13,516 bases of DNA, from contig JAFLZE010000024.1 in the NCBI GenBank assembly GCA_029785685.1, positions 1 through 13,516 of the forward strand. The letters are read 5' to 3'. Positions 1 to 7,027 of the stretch are shown piece by piece. The notes below the pieces were generated by a model. It saw only the letters and a program-made list of their open reading frames with translations, had not been told where the DNA came from and made no database searches. Positions within the stretch are counted from its first letter, which is position 1, and the number at the start of each line of letters is the position of its first letter. The stretch is from Nitrososphaerota archaeon. GTDB lineage: Archaea > Thermoproteota > Nitrososphaeria > Nitrososphaerales > UBA183. The translations under genes and the position numbers were made by a program.

Positions 1-4
1 TAGG

Positions 5-868
5 TTGGGGGTGAGGGAGCTCCACGAGAGGCGCAGGGCGGTGTACCTGGGGGCGGCCGCCGGGGCGGCCGCGGCGCTGGCGGCCATAGCCGTGCTGAAC
101 CTCCTCCTCGGCGTCAGCCTCCCGTTCCCCCTCCCTTCGACCATGCTCCTGGTCGGGGTCGCGTTCATGGCCGTCCCCGGGATGGTCGACTGGATGTTCG
201 ACCGCTGGAGGGGGAAGATAGACGACGCCCTCCCGACGTTCCTCTCCGACGTGACCAGCAACGCGAAGACAGGCTTCAGCCTCACCCGGTCGCTGGAGAT
301 GGCGGCCGACAACGACTACGGGCCCCTCACCAGGGAACTGGTCAGGATCAGGACCCAGCTCTCATGGGGGGTCCCCTTCGAGGACGCCATCCGCATGGAG
401 ATGAAGCGCCTGGACTCGAGGATAGCGAAGAGGACCTTCGGGGTGCTGCTGGAGGCGAACAGGTCCGGGGGGAAGGTGGAGGAGATGCTCGAGGCCATCC
501 AGAGGCACACCATGGAGCTCCACCAGATCGAGAAGGAGGTCAGGACCTCCCTCAAGCCCTTCACCCTCACAACGTATATCGCTGTCTTCATATTCCTCGG
601 GATCGCCATAGTCATGATAGACACGTTCTTCGCAGGCCTCATCAGCACCCAGGGCTCGGCCGCCGGGGCCGCCGTCGCCTTCCAGGGCCTGCAGGGGATA
701 AGCCTCTCGTCCATCAAGAGCGCGTTCTTCCAGGTCGCCCTGGTCGAGGCTGTGATAGGGGGGCTGGGGGCGGGGAAGCTGGGGGAAGCGTCCTTCGCAG
801 CGGGGATCAAACACATCATCATACTCGTGGTGGCCACCGTGCTGGCGTTCCAGCTCTTCGTAGGGTGA
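5..868 (+). CDS. TadC/FlaJ-like type IV pilus membrane platform protein (T2SSF domain)
   Basis: Predicted inner platform of an archaeal type IV pilus, the membrane protein on which the motor ATPase acts. Hydrophobic segments lie at about residues 12-37, 45-65, 185-209 and 268-285, with a possible further one at 238-258. A cytoplasmic helical stretch at about 73-184 has the T2SSF pattern (DDALPTFLSDV, then a G-F-S-L turn, a GVPFEDA loop and GGKVEEML). With one T2SSF domain in 287 residues it fits the single-domain TadC/TadB type or half of a two-domain FlaJ. The start is uncertain: TTG at 5 or GTG at 11 are candidates, and the frame stays open to the window edge. A TAG at 1-3 in another frame may end the preceding gene. 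The next gene begins 7 nt after its stop, so the two are probably cotranscribed. Family call is firm; the exact pilus type is inference. Confidence 0.85.
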   Translation: MGVRELHERRRAVYLGAAAGAAAALAAIAVLNLLLGVSLPFPLPSTMLLVGVAFMAVPGMVDWMFDRWRGKIDDALPTFLSDVTSNAKTGFSLTRSLEMAADNDYGPLTRELVRIRTQLSWGVPFEDAIRMEMKRLDSRIAKRTFGVLLEANRSGGKVEEMLEAIQRHTMELHQIEKEVRTSLKPFTLTTYIAVFIFLGIAIVMIDTFFAGLISTQGSAAGAAVAFQGLQGISLSSIKSAFFQVALVEAVIGGLGAGKLGEASFAAGIKHIIILVVATVLAFQLFVG

Positions 869-869
869 T
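864..869 (+). promoter_or_regulatory. Ribosome binding site deciding the GTG start at 876
   Basis: GGTGAT, complementary to the archaeal 16S tail, ends 6 nt before GTG 876 and overlaps the stop codon of the upstream gene. The in-frame stop at 861-863 leaves no earlier start for the downstream gene. Confidence 0.6.
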
Positions 870-875
870 GATGGA

Positions 876-1856
876 GTGCAGGCACCAGCCCCCAGGATAG
901 AAGCGACCCGGCTCTACAGCGACCCCAACGCCAGGGAGCTCCTGCGCCGGATGCTCACCGAGAACGTCCTCCTGGAGCCGGTCATAGGCGGGGACGGGCG
1001 GGTCCACTACCTCCTGGCCGAGGAGGTGCTGGGGCTGGAAGTGGACGTGAAGGGGTGGATAGGGGAGATGGTGGAGCAGGCGATACTCAGGAAGGCTTCG
1101 AGCAGGCAGGTGATAATGTGCCCGGCCCACATGAGGGCCGACCCCATGGTCATGGTGGAGTGCCTGAAGTGCAGGTCGAAGACGTCGGTGAAGAGGTCCC
1201 TGGTGGAGCACACCTACTGCGGCTACATAGGGGACGACTCGCGCTTCGACAAGAACGGGACCCTCCAGTGCCCGAACTGCGGGAGGCCCATACGCGCCCA
1301 GAACGAGCTCAGGGTCTCCGGCGTGTGGTACGAGTGCCAGAACTGCCTCTCCAAGACCAGCACCCCCAGGCTTGTATTCGTCTGCAAGGAGGGGAACCAC
1401 GAGTTCTCCACCGCCGACCTCGCCCTGGTCGCCATAGACGCCTACTCGGTGAACGAGAAGGCCCTGGTGGAGCTGAGGAACACCCTGCTCCTCGACCCGG
1501 AGCTGGCTGCCATGCTCACGGGGATGGGGTACGAAGTCTCGGCCCCGGCCAAGGTCCAGGGGCAGTCCGGGTCGGTCCACTCGCTGGACGTCTACGCCAA
1601 GAAGGACGGGGAGACCGTGGCCCTCCAGGTGGCCGTCGACACGAAGCCCGTCGACCCCAGCGCTGTCATAGCGTTCTTCGCCAAGGCCTTCGACATAAAG
1701 CCCAACAGGGCGGTCCTGGTGACCATCCCGGCGGCGTCGGAGGACGCTAAGAGGCTGGAGACGGGCTACGGCGTCTCCCTGGTCGAGGACTTCGACGGGT
1801 CCGGCGTGGTGAGGAAGGTGAAGGAGGTCCTCGAGGCCGCGACCAGGTCAGCCTAG
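876..1856 (+). CDS. TackOD1-like zinc-binding protein with C-terminal degenerate nuclease-like domain
   Basis: Function unknown, probably regulatory for the adjacent pilus genes. The middle (about 80-192) is packed with metal ligands: C82 and H85 (CPAH), C96/C99, H112 and C115 (EHTYCGYIG), C132/C135 (CPNC), C154/C157 (CQNC), C170 and H175. The order and the HxxCGYIG signature match my recollection of the TackOD1 output domain described in TACK archaea. A helical segment precedes it. The C-terminal 210-320 reads like a PD-(D/E)XK restriction-endonuclease fold (Mrr type): GYEV, then LDVYA with D238, then VALQVAV where E-x-K is expected, then an AFFAKAFDIKPNRAVLVT core. Q251 and A253 replace the usual E and K, so catalysis is unlikely. 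Start is GTG 876 with a good ribosome site. The stop TAG shares CTAG with the convergent hydrolase gene. Confidence 0.72.
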   Translation: MQAPAPRIEATRLYSDPNARELLRRMLTENVLLEPVIGGDGRVHYLLAEEVLGLEVDVKGWIGEMVEQAILRKASSRQVIMCPAHMRADPMVMVECLKCRSKTSVKRSLVEHTYCGYIGDDSRFDKNGTLQCPNCGRPIRAQNELRVSGVWYECQNCLSKTSTPRLVFVCKEGNHEFSTADLALVAIDAYSVNEKALVELRNTLLLDPELAAMLTGMGYEVSAPAKVQGQSGSVHSLDVYAKKDGETVALQVAVDTKPVDPSAVIAFFAKAFDIKPNRAVLVTIPAASEDAKRLETGYGVSLVEDFDGSGVVRKVKEVLEAATRSA

Positions 1857-2680
1857 GGCCTGGAGCCCAGGAAGGAGAGGAGGGCCTCGTTGAAGGCCCC
1901 GGGCTGAGAGATGTTCACCAGGTGGTCGGCCCCCCGGACGAGTATCCTGGACGACCTGGGTATCTTCTGGTGGACCCTTTCGGCGAGGGTGATCTGCCCG
2001 GGGACGTCGCTGTCCCCCCAGATCAGCAGGGTGGGGGCGCGTATCTCCCCGAGCCTCTTGAAGGCGGGCTGGGCCTTCGGGCGCCTCAGCTCGGCGAAAG
2101 GCGTCGTGAACACATGGTAGTTGTCCCTGGCTATGGACGCGACCCTGGGCTTCGCTTTCCCCAGGGACTGCCCCATTATCGCGAGGTGGACGTCGATGGC
2201 CTCCTCCACCTTCCCGCGCTTCATGGCCTCTTCCCAGCGCTCCCACTCCCTGTCCCTGGCGTGGTCCATCTGCTCCTCCTGGGGGCTCCCGTACTCGTAG
2301 CCGTCGACCGTGGGTGCGACGAGGACCAGGCCGCTGACCCGCTCGGGGTAGGTCAGGGCGAAGTCGATGGCGACGCTCCCGCCGTTGGAGATCCCCACCG
2401 GGATGACCGACTTCACCCCGGCGTGGTCGAGGAGCTCCTTGAGGTCCCGCTCGTCGTCGTAGGGCCCGGCGGGCCTGTCGGACAGCCCGGACCCCCTCAG
2501 GTCGTACCTCAGGGCCCTGTAGCCCCTCTTCGGGAGGAGCTCGAACTGCTCGTCCCACATCCTCCTGTCGAGGAAGCCCGCATGCATGAGGACGACCACG
2601 GCCCTGTCCTTCGCGTCCCCGGCCACCTCGTAGTACAGCTTCCCGCCGCCCACCTGGGCGTAGGCCCCCGCAGGCGTCAA
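1853..2680 (-). CDS. Alpha/beta-fold hydrolase
   Basis: Serine hydrolase of the alpha/beta fold, probably an esterase or lactonase in the cytosol; the substrate cannot be told. Numbered from TTG 2680, the oxyanion region is LMHAGFLDRRMW (31-42), the YDLRGSGLSDRP strand-turn is at 59-70, the nucleophile elbow is GISNGG with S98, the acid is D223 or D225 (GDSDV) and the base is H253 (GADH). A cap region lies at about 125-205. The 275-residue length is normal for the family. TTG 2680 is preferred because GGAGGT sits 8 nt upstream and homology-like sequence begins at about residue 6. The alternative GTG 2776 would add 32 arginine-rich residues that look non-conserved, although a GGAGGTG lies 12 nt before it. 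The gene lies in opposite orientation inside the pilus region and ends on the CTAG shared with its convergent neighbour. Confidence 0.85.
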   Translation of the reverse strand: MTPAGAYAQVGGGKLYYEVAGDAKDRAVVVLMHAGFLDRRMWDEQFELLPKRGYRALRYDLRGSGLSDRPAGPYDDERDLKELLDHAGVKSVIPVGISNGGSVAIDFALTYPERVSGLVLVAPTVDGYEYGSPQEEQMDHARDREWERWEEAMKRGKVEEAIDVHLAIMGQSLGKAKPRVASIARDNYHVFTTPFAELRRPKAQPAFKRLGEIRAPTLLIWGDSDVPGQITLAERVHQKIPRSSRILVRGADHLVNISQPGAFNEALLSFLGSRP

Positions 2681-2688
2681 ACCACCAT

Positions 2689-2694
2689 ACCTCC
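2689..2694 (-). promoter_or_regulatory. Ribosome binding site for the hydrolase
   Basis: GGAGGT on the minus strand, 8 nt before TTG 2680. A second GGAGGTG at 2789-2795 lies 12 nt before GTG 2776, the alternative longer start, and adjoins a TTAA-containing TATA-like stretch at about 2794-2801. A further TATA-like CTTTACAAG sits at 2705-2713. The start therefore remains open between two candidates. Confidence 0.5.
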
Positions 2695-2922
2695 CGCGCC
2701 ATCCGCTTGTAAAGGCGTCGCGGTCTCGCGCTCCGCGGGGGAGACGGGGGCGGGCGAGATTCTCCTTTGGCTGCACCGGCGGATGTTACACCTCCTTAAG
2801 TCAACTTCATGCCCCTCGCGACAAAGTGACATGATGAGATGACCGGGGGCTGTATCAACGAAGCCAGGACTCTCTCGTCCCCCTCCCCCGGACCGCTCTC
2901 CCATCGAGGCGGGCCCTAGGCA

Positions 2923-3459
2923 ATGAAGATGGACAGAAGGAGGGGGGTCAGCGAGATGATCGCCACCCTGCTCGTCCTCGCCATCGTCGTCGTGCTGGGG
3001 ACCGTGGTCTTCGCCTTCGGCTCGGCGGCGTTCACGAGCTGGTCCCAGGGGTTCGGCAACCTCATAGGCCTGAAGACCAGCCAGCTGGAGGAGACCTTCA
3101 TCGTAGAGTACGTCCAGTTCAACGGGACCTACCCGACCCAGACCGTGGTGGTGACCGTGAGGAACGTGGGGAGCATCACCACGGAGGTCGCCAGCATCGC
3201 CATAAGCAACCTGACCAGCTTCACGGGGACCGGGTCCCAGTTCCTGGAGTTCAGCGGGCCGACCCAGATCGCGGCCGCCCCCCCGAACCCCACGGACACC
3301 AACGCCTGCGTGGCGCCGGCGGGGGAGAACTACTTCGTGGTGGGGGTGGGGTACTCCTGCTCCTTCAGGGTGAGCTACCACTGGGTCTCGGGGACCGCCT
3401 ACAACGTGGTGGTCTCGACGGCCAGAGGGAACACGGTCACCCTGTACTGGAAGGCGTAG
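2923..3459 (+). CDS. Archaeal type IV pilin-like protein, 178 aa
   Basis: Structural or minor pilin, secreted and assembled at the membrane. Residues 1-8 (MKMDRRRG) are a basic class III leader; cleavage by an archaeal prepilin peptidase is expected after G8, leaving VSEMIATLLVLAIVVV as the hydrophobic assembly helix (about 9-33). The rest is beta-rich, with two N-glycosylation sequons (NGT, NLT) and a cysteine pair near the C-terminus (NACVAP and YSCSF) that could form a disulfide. The tail contains YHWVSG, also present at the end of the following protein. ATG 2923 or ATG 2929 could be the start; no strong ribosome site or TATA box was found. The next gene starts 6 nt after its stop, so they are probably one operon. 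Major or minor pilin status is unknown. Confidence 0.82.
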   Translation: MKMDRRRGVSEMIATLLVLAIVVVLGTVVFAFGSAAFTSWSQGFGNLIGLKTSQLEETFIVEYVQFNGTYPTQTVVVTVRNVGSITTEVASIAISNLTSFTGTGSQFLEFSGPTQIAAAPPNPTDTNACVAPAGENYFVVGVGYSCSFRVSYHWVSGTAYNVVVSTARGNTVTLYWKA

Positions 3460-3465
3460 CGAGAG

Positions 3466-5316
3466 ATGAAGATGAAGCGGCGGGGGGTGGGGACAGTGGT
3501 GGGGATGGCGATATTCCTCGTCCTGGCCCTGCTGATCGCCGGCCTGTTCTTGGTGGTCTTCGAGGAGTACACGGGCTACCAGATGGCGGTGAAGCAATAC
3601 GACGCCGCCCAGCAGGCGAAGGGGCTCGGCAACACCCAGATCACCGGGGTGAGCTTCGGCTCAAGCGCCACCAGGGGGCCCTACGACGCGAGGAACGGGC
3701 CCACTGTCGCCAGCCCGCTGCTCCCGTACAACTACACCAACGGGTACCAGCCCGTCTGCGAGAAGAACTCCCCCTACTACGCCACCCTCTGCCACACGGC
3801 GACGCACAACCCCCCGTCCACCTACCCCCAGGCCATCCCGCTCCCGCTCAGCTTCGCCTCCCAGGACAGGCTCGCGGAGTACACCCCGATCCAGAACGAG
3901 AACTTCACCACCAGCACCTCCGGGTGGACGTCCGACGTCTCCTACCCGTCGGGGTCGGGGGTGAGCTCGGGGCTGCTGGCCGGCTACGACCCGACGGACA
4001 CGTCGCTGGCGTCCCCTGGGTCCCCCTCGGGGCCGGGGGTCCTGTTCATCAGCTCGAACATCAACCCGCCTAGCACCGGGAGCGGGTACATCGTCGAGTG
4101 GAAGTACGAGATGTACGTGGCCATGAGCACCTTCGGGGTCTCCTCCCCCTGCACCGGCGGGTGCCCCAACGCCTACTTCAGCTACGCGCAGTTCCTCAGC
4201 GGGTTCTACCTCGGGGTCCCGGAGCTGAACGACCTCTACGTCCAGTTCTCCATCCAGGACCCGGCGGGGAACAACTACACCATCCCCATCCCGACGAACC
4301 CCGGCAGCAGCTGCGCGACCGGGAAGCTCTGCTTTTCGACGTCGTCGACGGTGGAGACGCAGTGGTCCGAGTCCACCGGGATCAACATGACCACCCTCAC
4401 TGCCAACAGCGGCCCCAACGCGGGGAGCACCCAGCGGGTGTTCACCAAGACCGGATTCTACATACTCACCCTGCGGGCGGAGTTCAGCCTGAAGAGCGTG
4501 TCGGGGAAGGGGAACGCGCTGCAGGAGGTGCGCATGTTCTTCGACGATATCGGCATCGGGCTCTACTATCACGCCAACGTCGTCGACCAGACCCTGGACT
4601 ACATCATCCCCTCGTGCCTCACATCCACTGACGCCACAAATTCTACCGAGTGCCCCAACGGGGCGACTGGGGAGTCCCCCGGCGTCCTCTCCCAGGTCTC
4701 CTTCAACTTCCTGGGGAGCGCCTCCTCGACGGCCAACATCTACATTTTCGTGAACGAGTTCGCCCAGGCCCGTCCAGTGGGGACCGGGGCCAGCGCGAGC
4801 TATGTCTTCGACTGGAGCCAGATAGACACGTCCACCATATCGAACGGCCCGTTCAGCTTCAGCTGGAACAACGGGGTCTTCGACGTGAGGCTCTTCGTCA
4901 GCCAGAACCGGCTGGTCTTCGGGAACACGGCCATCCCTCCGATCCCGGCGGGGTCGGTCGAGTTCAGGTTCTACGTGATCCAGCCGCGGGCGACCAACCC
5001 GTCCACCCTGACGCTCACCGTGTCGTCCGGGAGCGCCACCACCGACGCCTGGCCCAACAACAGCCACGTCACGGTCGGTCTCGAGAACTTCAGCAACCTG
5101 ATGGGGGCGACGTCGCACCTGGTCAGCCTGTGGGTCGTGAACTCCACCGCGACGGTGAACTACAACACCGCGTCGAACCCCGAGTTCGACGTGTACCTCA
5201 GCCCCGGAGAGACCTACTCGCTGACCCTGAACTACCACTGGGTGAGCGGGGGGTACACCTTCATCATCGTGACCTCCACCGGCGCGGAGTACACCTTCGT
5301 CACCAGCCCGCCGTAG
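3466..5316 (+). CDS. Large pilin-like surface protein, 616 aa
   Basis: Probably a pilus tip adhesin or a pilin-anchored surface protein. The leader MKMKRRG has an RRG cleavage point before V8, followed by a hydrophobic helix (about 9-33) and then about 580 residues of Ser/Thr/Gly/Asn/Pro-rich, beta-type extracellular sequence. Eight N-x-S/T sequons (NYT, NFT, NYT, NMT, NST, NNS, NFS, NST) suggest heavy glycosylation. The polar glutamates usual just inside the helix are missing (VGTVVGMAIF), which is atypical for a fully assembling pilin. The C-terminus (LTLNYHWVSGG then a short TSTGAEYTF stretch) resembles the tail of the preceding pilin. Starts at ATG 3466 or ATG 3472, 6 nt after the upstream stop. 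No catalytic domain was recognised. The family is far larger than ordinary archaeal pilins of about 120-200 residues. Confidence 0.8.
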   Translation: MKMKRRGVGTVVGMAIFLVLALLIAGLFLVVFEEYTGYQMAVKQYDAAQQAKGLGNTQITGVSFGSSATRGPYDARNGPTVASPLLPYNYTNGYQPVCEKNSPYYATLCHTATHNPPSTYPQAIPLPLSFASQDRLAEYTPIQNENFTTSTSGWTSDVSYPSGSGVSSGLLAGYDPTDTSLASPGSPSGPGVLFISSNINPPSTGSGYIVEWKYEMYVAMSTFGVSSPCTGGCPNAYFSYAQFLSGFYLGVPELNDLYVQFSIQDPAGNNYTIPIPTNPGSSCATGKLCFSTSSTVETQWSESTGINMTTLTANSGPNAGSTQRVFTKTGFYILTLRAEFSLKSVSGKGNALQEVRMFFDDIGIGLYYHANVVDQTLDYIIPSCLTSTDATNSTECPNGATGESPGVLSQVSFNFLGSASSTANIYIFVNEFAQARPVGTGASASYVFDWSQIDTSTISNGPFSFSWNNGVFDVRLFVSQNRLVFGNTAIPPIPAGSVEFRFYVIQPRATNPSTLTLTVSSGSATTDAWPNNSHVTVGLENFSNLMGATSHLVSLWVVNSTATVNYNTASNPEFDVYLSPGETYSLTLNYHWVSGGYTFIIVTSTGAEYTFVTSPP

Positions 5317-5332
5317 CTGGACGGAATGCGAA

Positions 5333-5356
5333 AATACTTATCTAGTATTCAATACT
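5333..5356 (+). promoter_or_regulatory. Promoter and triple half-site operator of the MNT-HEPN operon
   Basis: AAAATACTTATC (5331-5342) is a TATA-like element placing transcription start near 5361-5364, a few bases before ATG 5369. Overlapping it are three alternating half-sites, AATACT (5333-5338), AGTATT (5344-5349) and AATACT (5351-5356). The last two form the perfect 13-bp palindrome AGTATTCAATACT. A repressor bound here would block TBP or polymerase, and the winged-helix N-terminus of the first gene product is the obvious candidate. Confidence 0.55.
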
Positions 5357-5368
5357 CCATAGGTATCT

Positions 5369-6085
5369 ATGGGAGCCTGGATCCCACGATGGCTCGCCGC
5401 CTCGTACGAGTCGCTCCTCGAAAGGTTCGAGGGGTCCTCGTTCACGTCAGAAGAGGCAGCCAGGGCGGGGGTAGCGAAGCCACAGGTGGTCCTCCCCAGG
5501 CTTGAAAAGGCCGGGTGGCTGCACCGCCACGGGCGGGGGGTGTATTCGACCGCGGACCCCAGGGTCGCGATCCGTTCCTGCTTCGGAGATGACTGGAGGT
5601 CGAAGGTCCCACAGAAGCAGTTCGTCGCCCTGATCGAGTCCGCCCTCGGTTCGATGCTTTCGGGGTACCAGCGACGGCTGGAGGGGGCCGTGCTCTACGG
5701 CTCCGTGGCAAGGGGGACGGCGAAGGAGACCAGCGACATCGACATCATCGCCCTCGTCGAGGGGCTCCCCGAATCTTACGGCGAGAGGGTCAGGGAGGCG
5801 GCGCAGATGGTTCGCGGCGTGCCGATCCGAGCCGAGGGGGAGCCCCCTGGGGCGTTCCACGACCTGGGGTTCGTCCTCCTGCGGCCTTCGGAGCTGGAAG
5901 AGCCCTACCCGTTTCTCCTGGACGTCGTCAATGACGGGGTCATCCTCTACGACAGGGACGGCTCAACGGCCGAGAAGCTCCTCAAGATAAAGCGGGAGTT
6001 CGAGAAGATGGGGGCGGTCCGCACCCAACTCGCCGACGGCTCCTGGTACTGGGCCCTGGAGGTGCCCCGGCTTCGGACTGGCTGA
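5369..6085 (+). CDS. Winged-helix MNT-type nucleotidyltransferase (antitoxin-like)
   Basis: Probable antitoxin or modifying enzyme of an MNT/HEPN pair; in studied pairs the MNT protein transfers AMP to its HEPN partner. Residues 10-61 form a winged helix (FTSEEAARAGV, VLPRLEKAGWL, RHGRGVYS) like those on AbiEi-type antitoxins, able to bind DNA. Residues 105-190 are a minimal nucleotidyltransferase domain with GSVARG (111-116) and the metal-binding pair D123 and D125 in SDIDI. The third acidic residue is not obvious. The tail GSWYWALEV resembles other archaeal members. ATG 5369 lies just downstream of a TATA box, with only a weak AGGT 4 nt before it. A perfect ribosome site for the next gene is embedded in the last codons, so the two are translationally coupled. 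Confidence 0.82.
   Translation: MGAWIPRWLAASYESLLERFEGSSFTSEEAARAGVAKPQVVLPRLEKAGWLHRHGRGVYSTADPRVAIRSCFGDDWRSKVPQKQFVALIESALGSMLSGYQRRLEGAVLYGSVARGTAKETSDIDIIALVEGLPESYGERVREAAQMVRGVPIRAEGEPPGAFHDLGFVLLRPSELEEPYPFLLDVVNDGVILYDRDGSTAEKLLKIKREFEKMGAVRTQLADGSWYWALEVPRLRTG
6058..6064 (+). promoter_or_regulatory. Strong ribosome binding site inside the MNT gene for the HEPN gene
   Basis: GGAGGTG, a full match to the archaeal anti-Shine-Dalgarno, ends 8 nt before codon 6073 in the HEPN frame. That codon is TCG, one base from TTG. The site fixes the expected HEPN start even though no ATG, GTG or TTG is present there. Confidence 0.6.
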
Positions 6086-6510
6086 AGCTGGCTGAGGACC
6101 TCCTCAGAAGGGCGGAGGCGAGGAGGAAGGACGCGACGGCGGCCCTGGGGAGGGGTGACTACCCCGAGGCGGTCAGGTACAGCCAGGAGCTGGTCGAGCT
6201 GTCTCTGAAGGCGTCCCTGAGGATGGTCGGAGTGGAGTACCCCAAGGTCCACGACGTCGGGAAGGTCCTCAAGGCCGAGAGGAGGCGGTTCCCTCCGTCT
6301 TTCTCCGACCGCATCGAAAGGCTCGCGGACGTCTCGAAGGAGCTGGCGGAGAACCGGGCGGCGGCCATGTACGGGGTCGAGGCCCAAGGGAAGGGGGCGA
6401 GCGAGATCTTCGGGAAGGAGGAAGCCGAGGCGAGCCTGGCAGAAGCGAAGGAGGTCCTTGAGAGGGCCCAGGCGCTCAGGGGCGAGCTGGCTGGCCCCTC
6501 AGGCGGCTGA
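6073..6510 (+). CDS. HEPN domain protein, partner of MNT; start codon abnormal
   Basis: All-helical HEPN protein, about 145 residues if read from 6073. It shows DWLKLAEDLLRRAE (2-15), GDYPEAVRYSQELVELSLKASL (28-49), YPKVHDVGKVL (56-66) and ENRAAAMYG (93-101), the order seen in archaeal MNT-associated HEPN proteins. No R-x4-6-H ribonuclease motif is visible, so it may belong to the non-catalytic group. The reading frame has no ATG, GTG or TTG between the stop at 5932-5934 and ATG 6223, and starting at 6223 would delete the first two helices. A perfect ribosome site (6058-6064) points to codon 6073, which is TCG; CTG 6082 overlaps the upstream stop as CTGA. The coordinates follow the expected ancestral start. 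It may be expressed from a non-standard codon, by -1 slippage from the MNT frame, or be a damaged gene. Confidence 0.62.
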   Translation, partial: SDWLKLAEDLLRRAEARRKDATAALGRGDYPEAVRYSQELVELSLKASLRMVGVEYPKVHDVGKVLKAERRRFPPSFSDRIERLADVSKELAENRAAAMYGVEAQGKGASEIFGKEEAEASLAEAKEVLERAQALRGELAGPSGG

Positions 6511-6536
6511 AGAATTTCTTCACCGCCGTTATATTG
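6508..6536 (+). promoter_or_regulatory. Pilin promoter: 15-bp palindrome plus TATA box
   Basis: TTATATTG (6529-6536) is centred 26-27 nt before ATG 6559, so the pilin mRNA should be leaderless. Six bases upstream of the TATA box lies a perfect palindrome, TGAAGAA-T-TTCTTCA (6508-6522), whose first three bases are the HEPN stop codon. It abuts the BRE position and is a candidate operator. Confidence 0.6.
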
Positions 6537-6558
6537 GGTCGAGCATAGCTGACAGCCT

Positions 6559-7026
6559 ATGAAGGTCTCGCAGAGGAAGGCGGTCTCGCCGATAATCGCG
6601 ACGCTCCTGCTCATAGCGATAGCCGTCGCTGCTGGGATCATAGTGTACGTTTTCGTGAACGGGCTCGCTGGGAACCTGACAAAGTCGGGAGGGAGCCAGG
6701 TGACCGACCAACTCTCGCTTAGTGCTTACACTTACAATCTCTCGCCGACGGCAAACGTCACCATCTTCGTCCAGAATACCGGAACCGGTCCCACCAGTAT
6801 TTCATCGTTGTACTTCGACGGAACCTTAATGACTCTTCCGACTGGGAACGGCATCTCCCCCCAGTCATGTGCACGGATTTCGAACACTGTCCCGGTCGGA
6901 ACCACGTGCTCCGTATCGTTTACGCCCAACCCGGTTGGCTCCGCTGGGACTTCGCATTCGGTGAAGCTGGTAACCACGAACGGAGGTGAGTTCACCTACA
7001 ACGTAGTAGCGGGGAGCTCGGGTTAG
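6559..7026 (+). CDS. Archaeal type IV pilin, 155 aa (tandem copy 1)
   Basis: Small pilin subunit. The leader MKVSQRKA should be cleaved before VSPIIATLLLIAIAVAAGII, the most typical archaeal pilin helix in this window, ending near residue 36. The linker GLAGNLTKSGGSQVTDQ is almost identical in the next gene. The C-terminal part is beta-rich, with a cysteine pair (QSCARI, TTCSV) spaced by 12 residues and a tail of the form VKLVTTNGGEFTYNVVAG. Three glycosylation sequons (NLT, NLS, NVT). ATG 6559 is preferred because the TATA box makes it leaderless. Only one base separates it from the next gene, so they form a two-gene operon. Codons are noticeably less GC-biased than in flanking genes, which fits either high expression or acquisition. 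Confidence 0.88.
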   Translation: MKVSQRKAVSPIIATLLLIAIAVAAGIIVYVFVNGLAGNLTKSGGSQVTDQLSLSAYTYNLSPTANVTIFVQNTGTGPTSISSLYFDGTLMTLPTGNGISPQSCARISNTVPVGTTCSVSFTPNPVGSAGTSHSVKLVTTNGGEFTYNVVAGSSG

Positions 7027-7027
7027 A

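Noticed and set aside
2830..2836. ATGATGA matching a C box of a C/D guide RNA
   Set aside because: No CTGA D box at suitable spacing and no C'/D' pair follow.
3661..5238. Long minus-strand frame opposite the 616-aa pilin-like gene
   Set aside because: A shadow frame produced by GC-rich third positions: Val/Arg/Gly-rich with no domain pattern, while the plus strand has a leader peptide and glycosylation sites.
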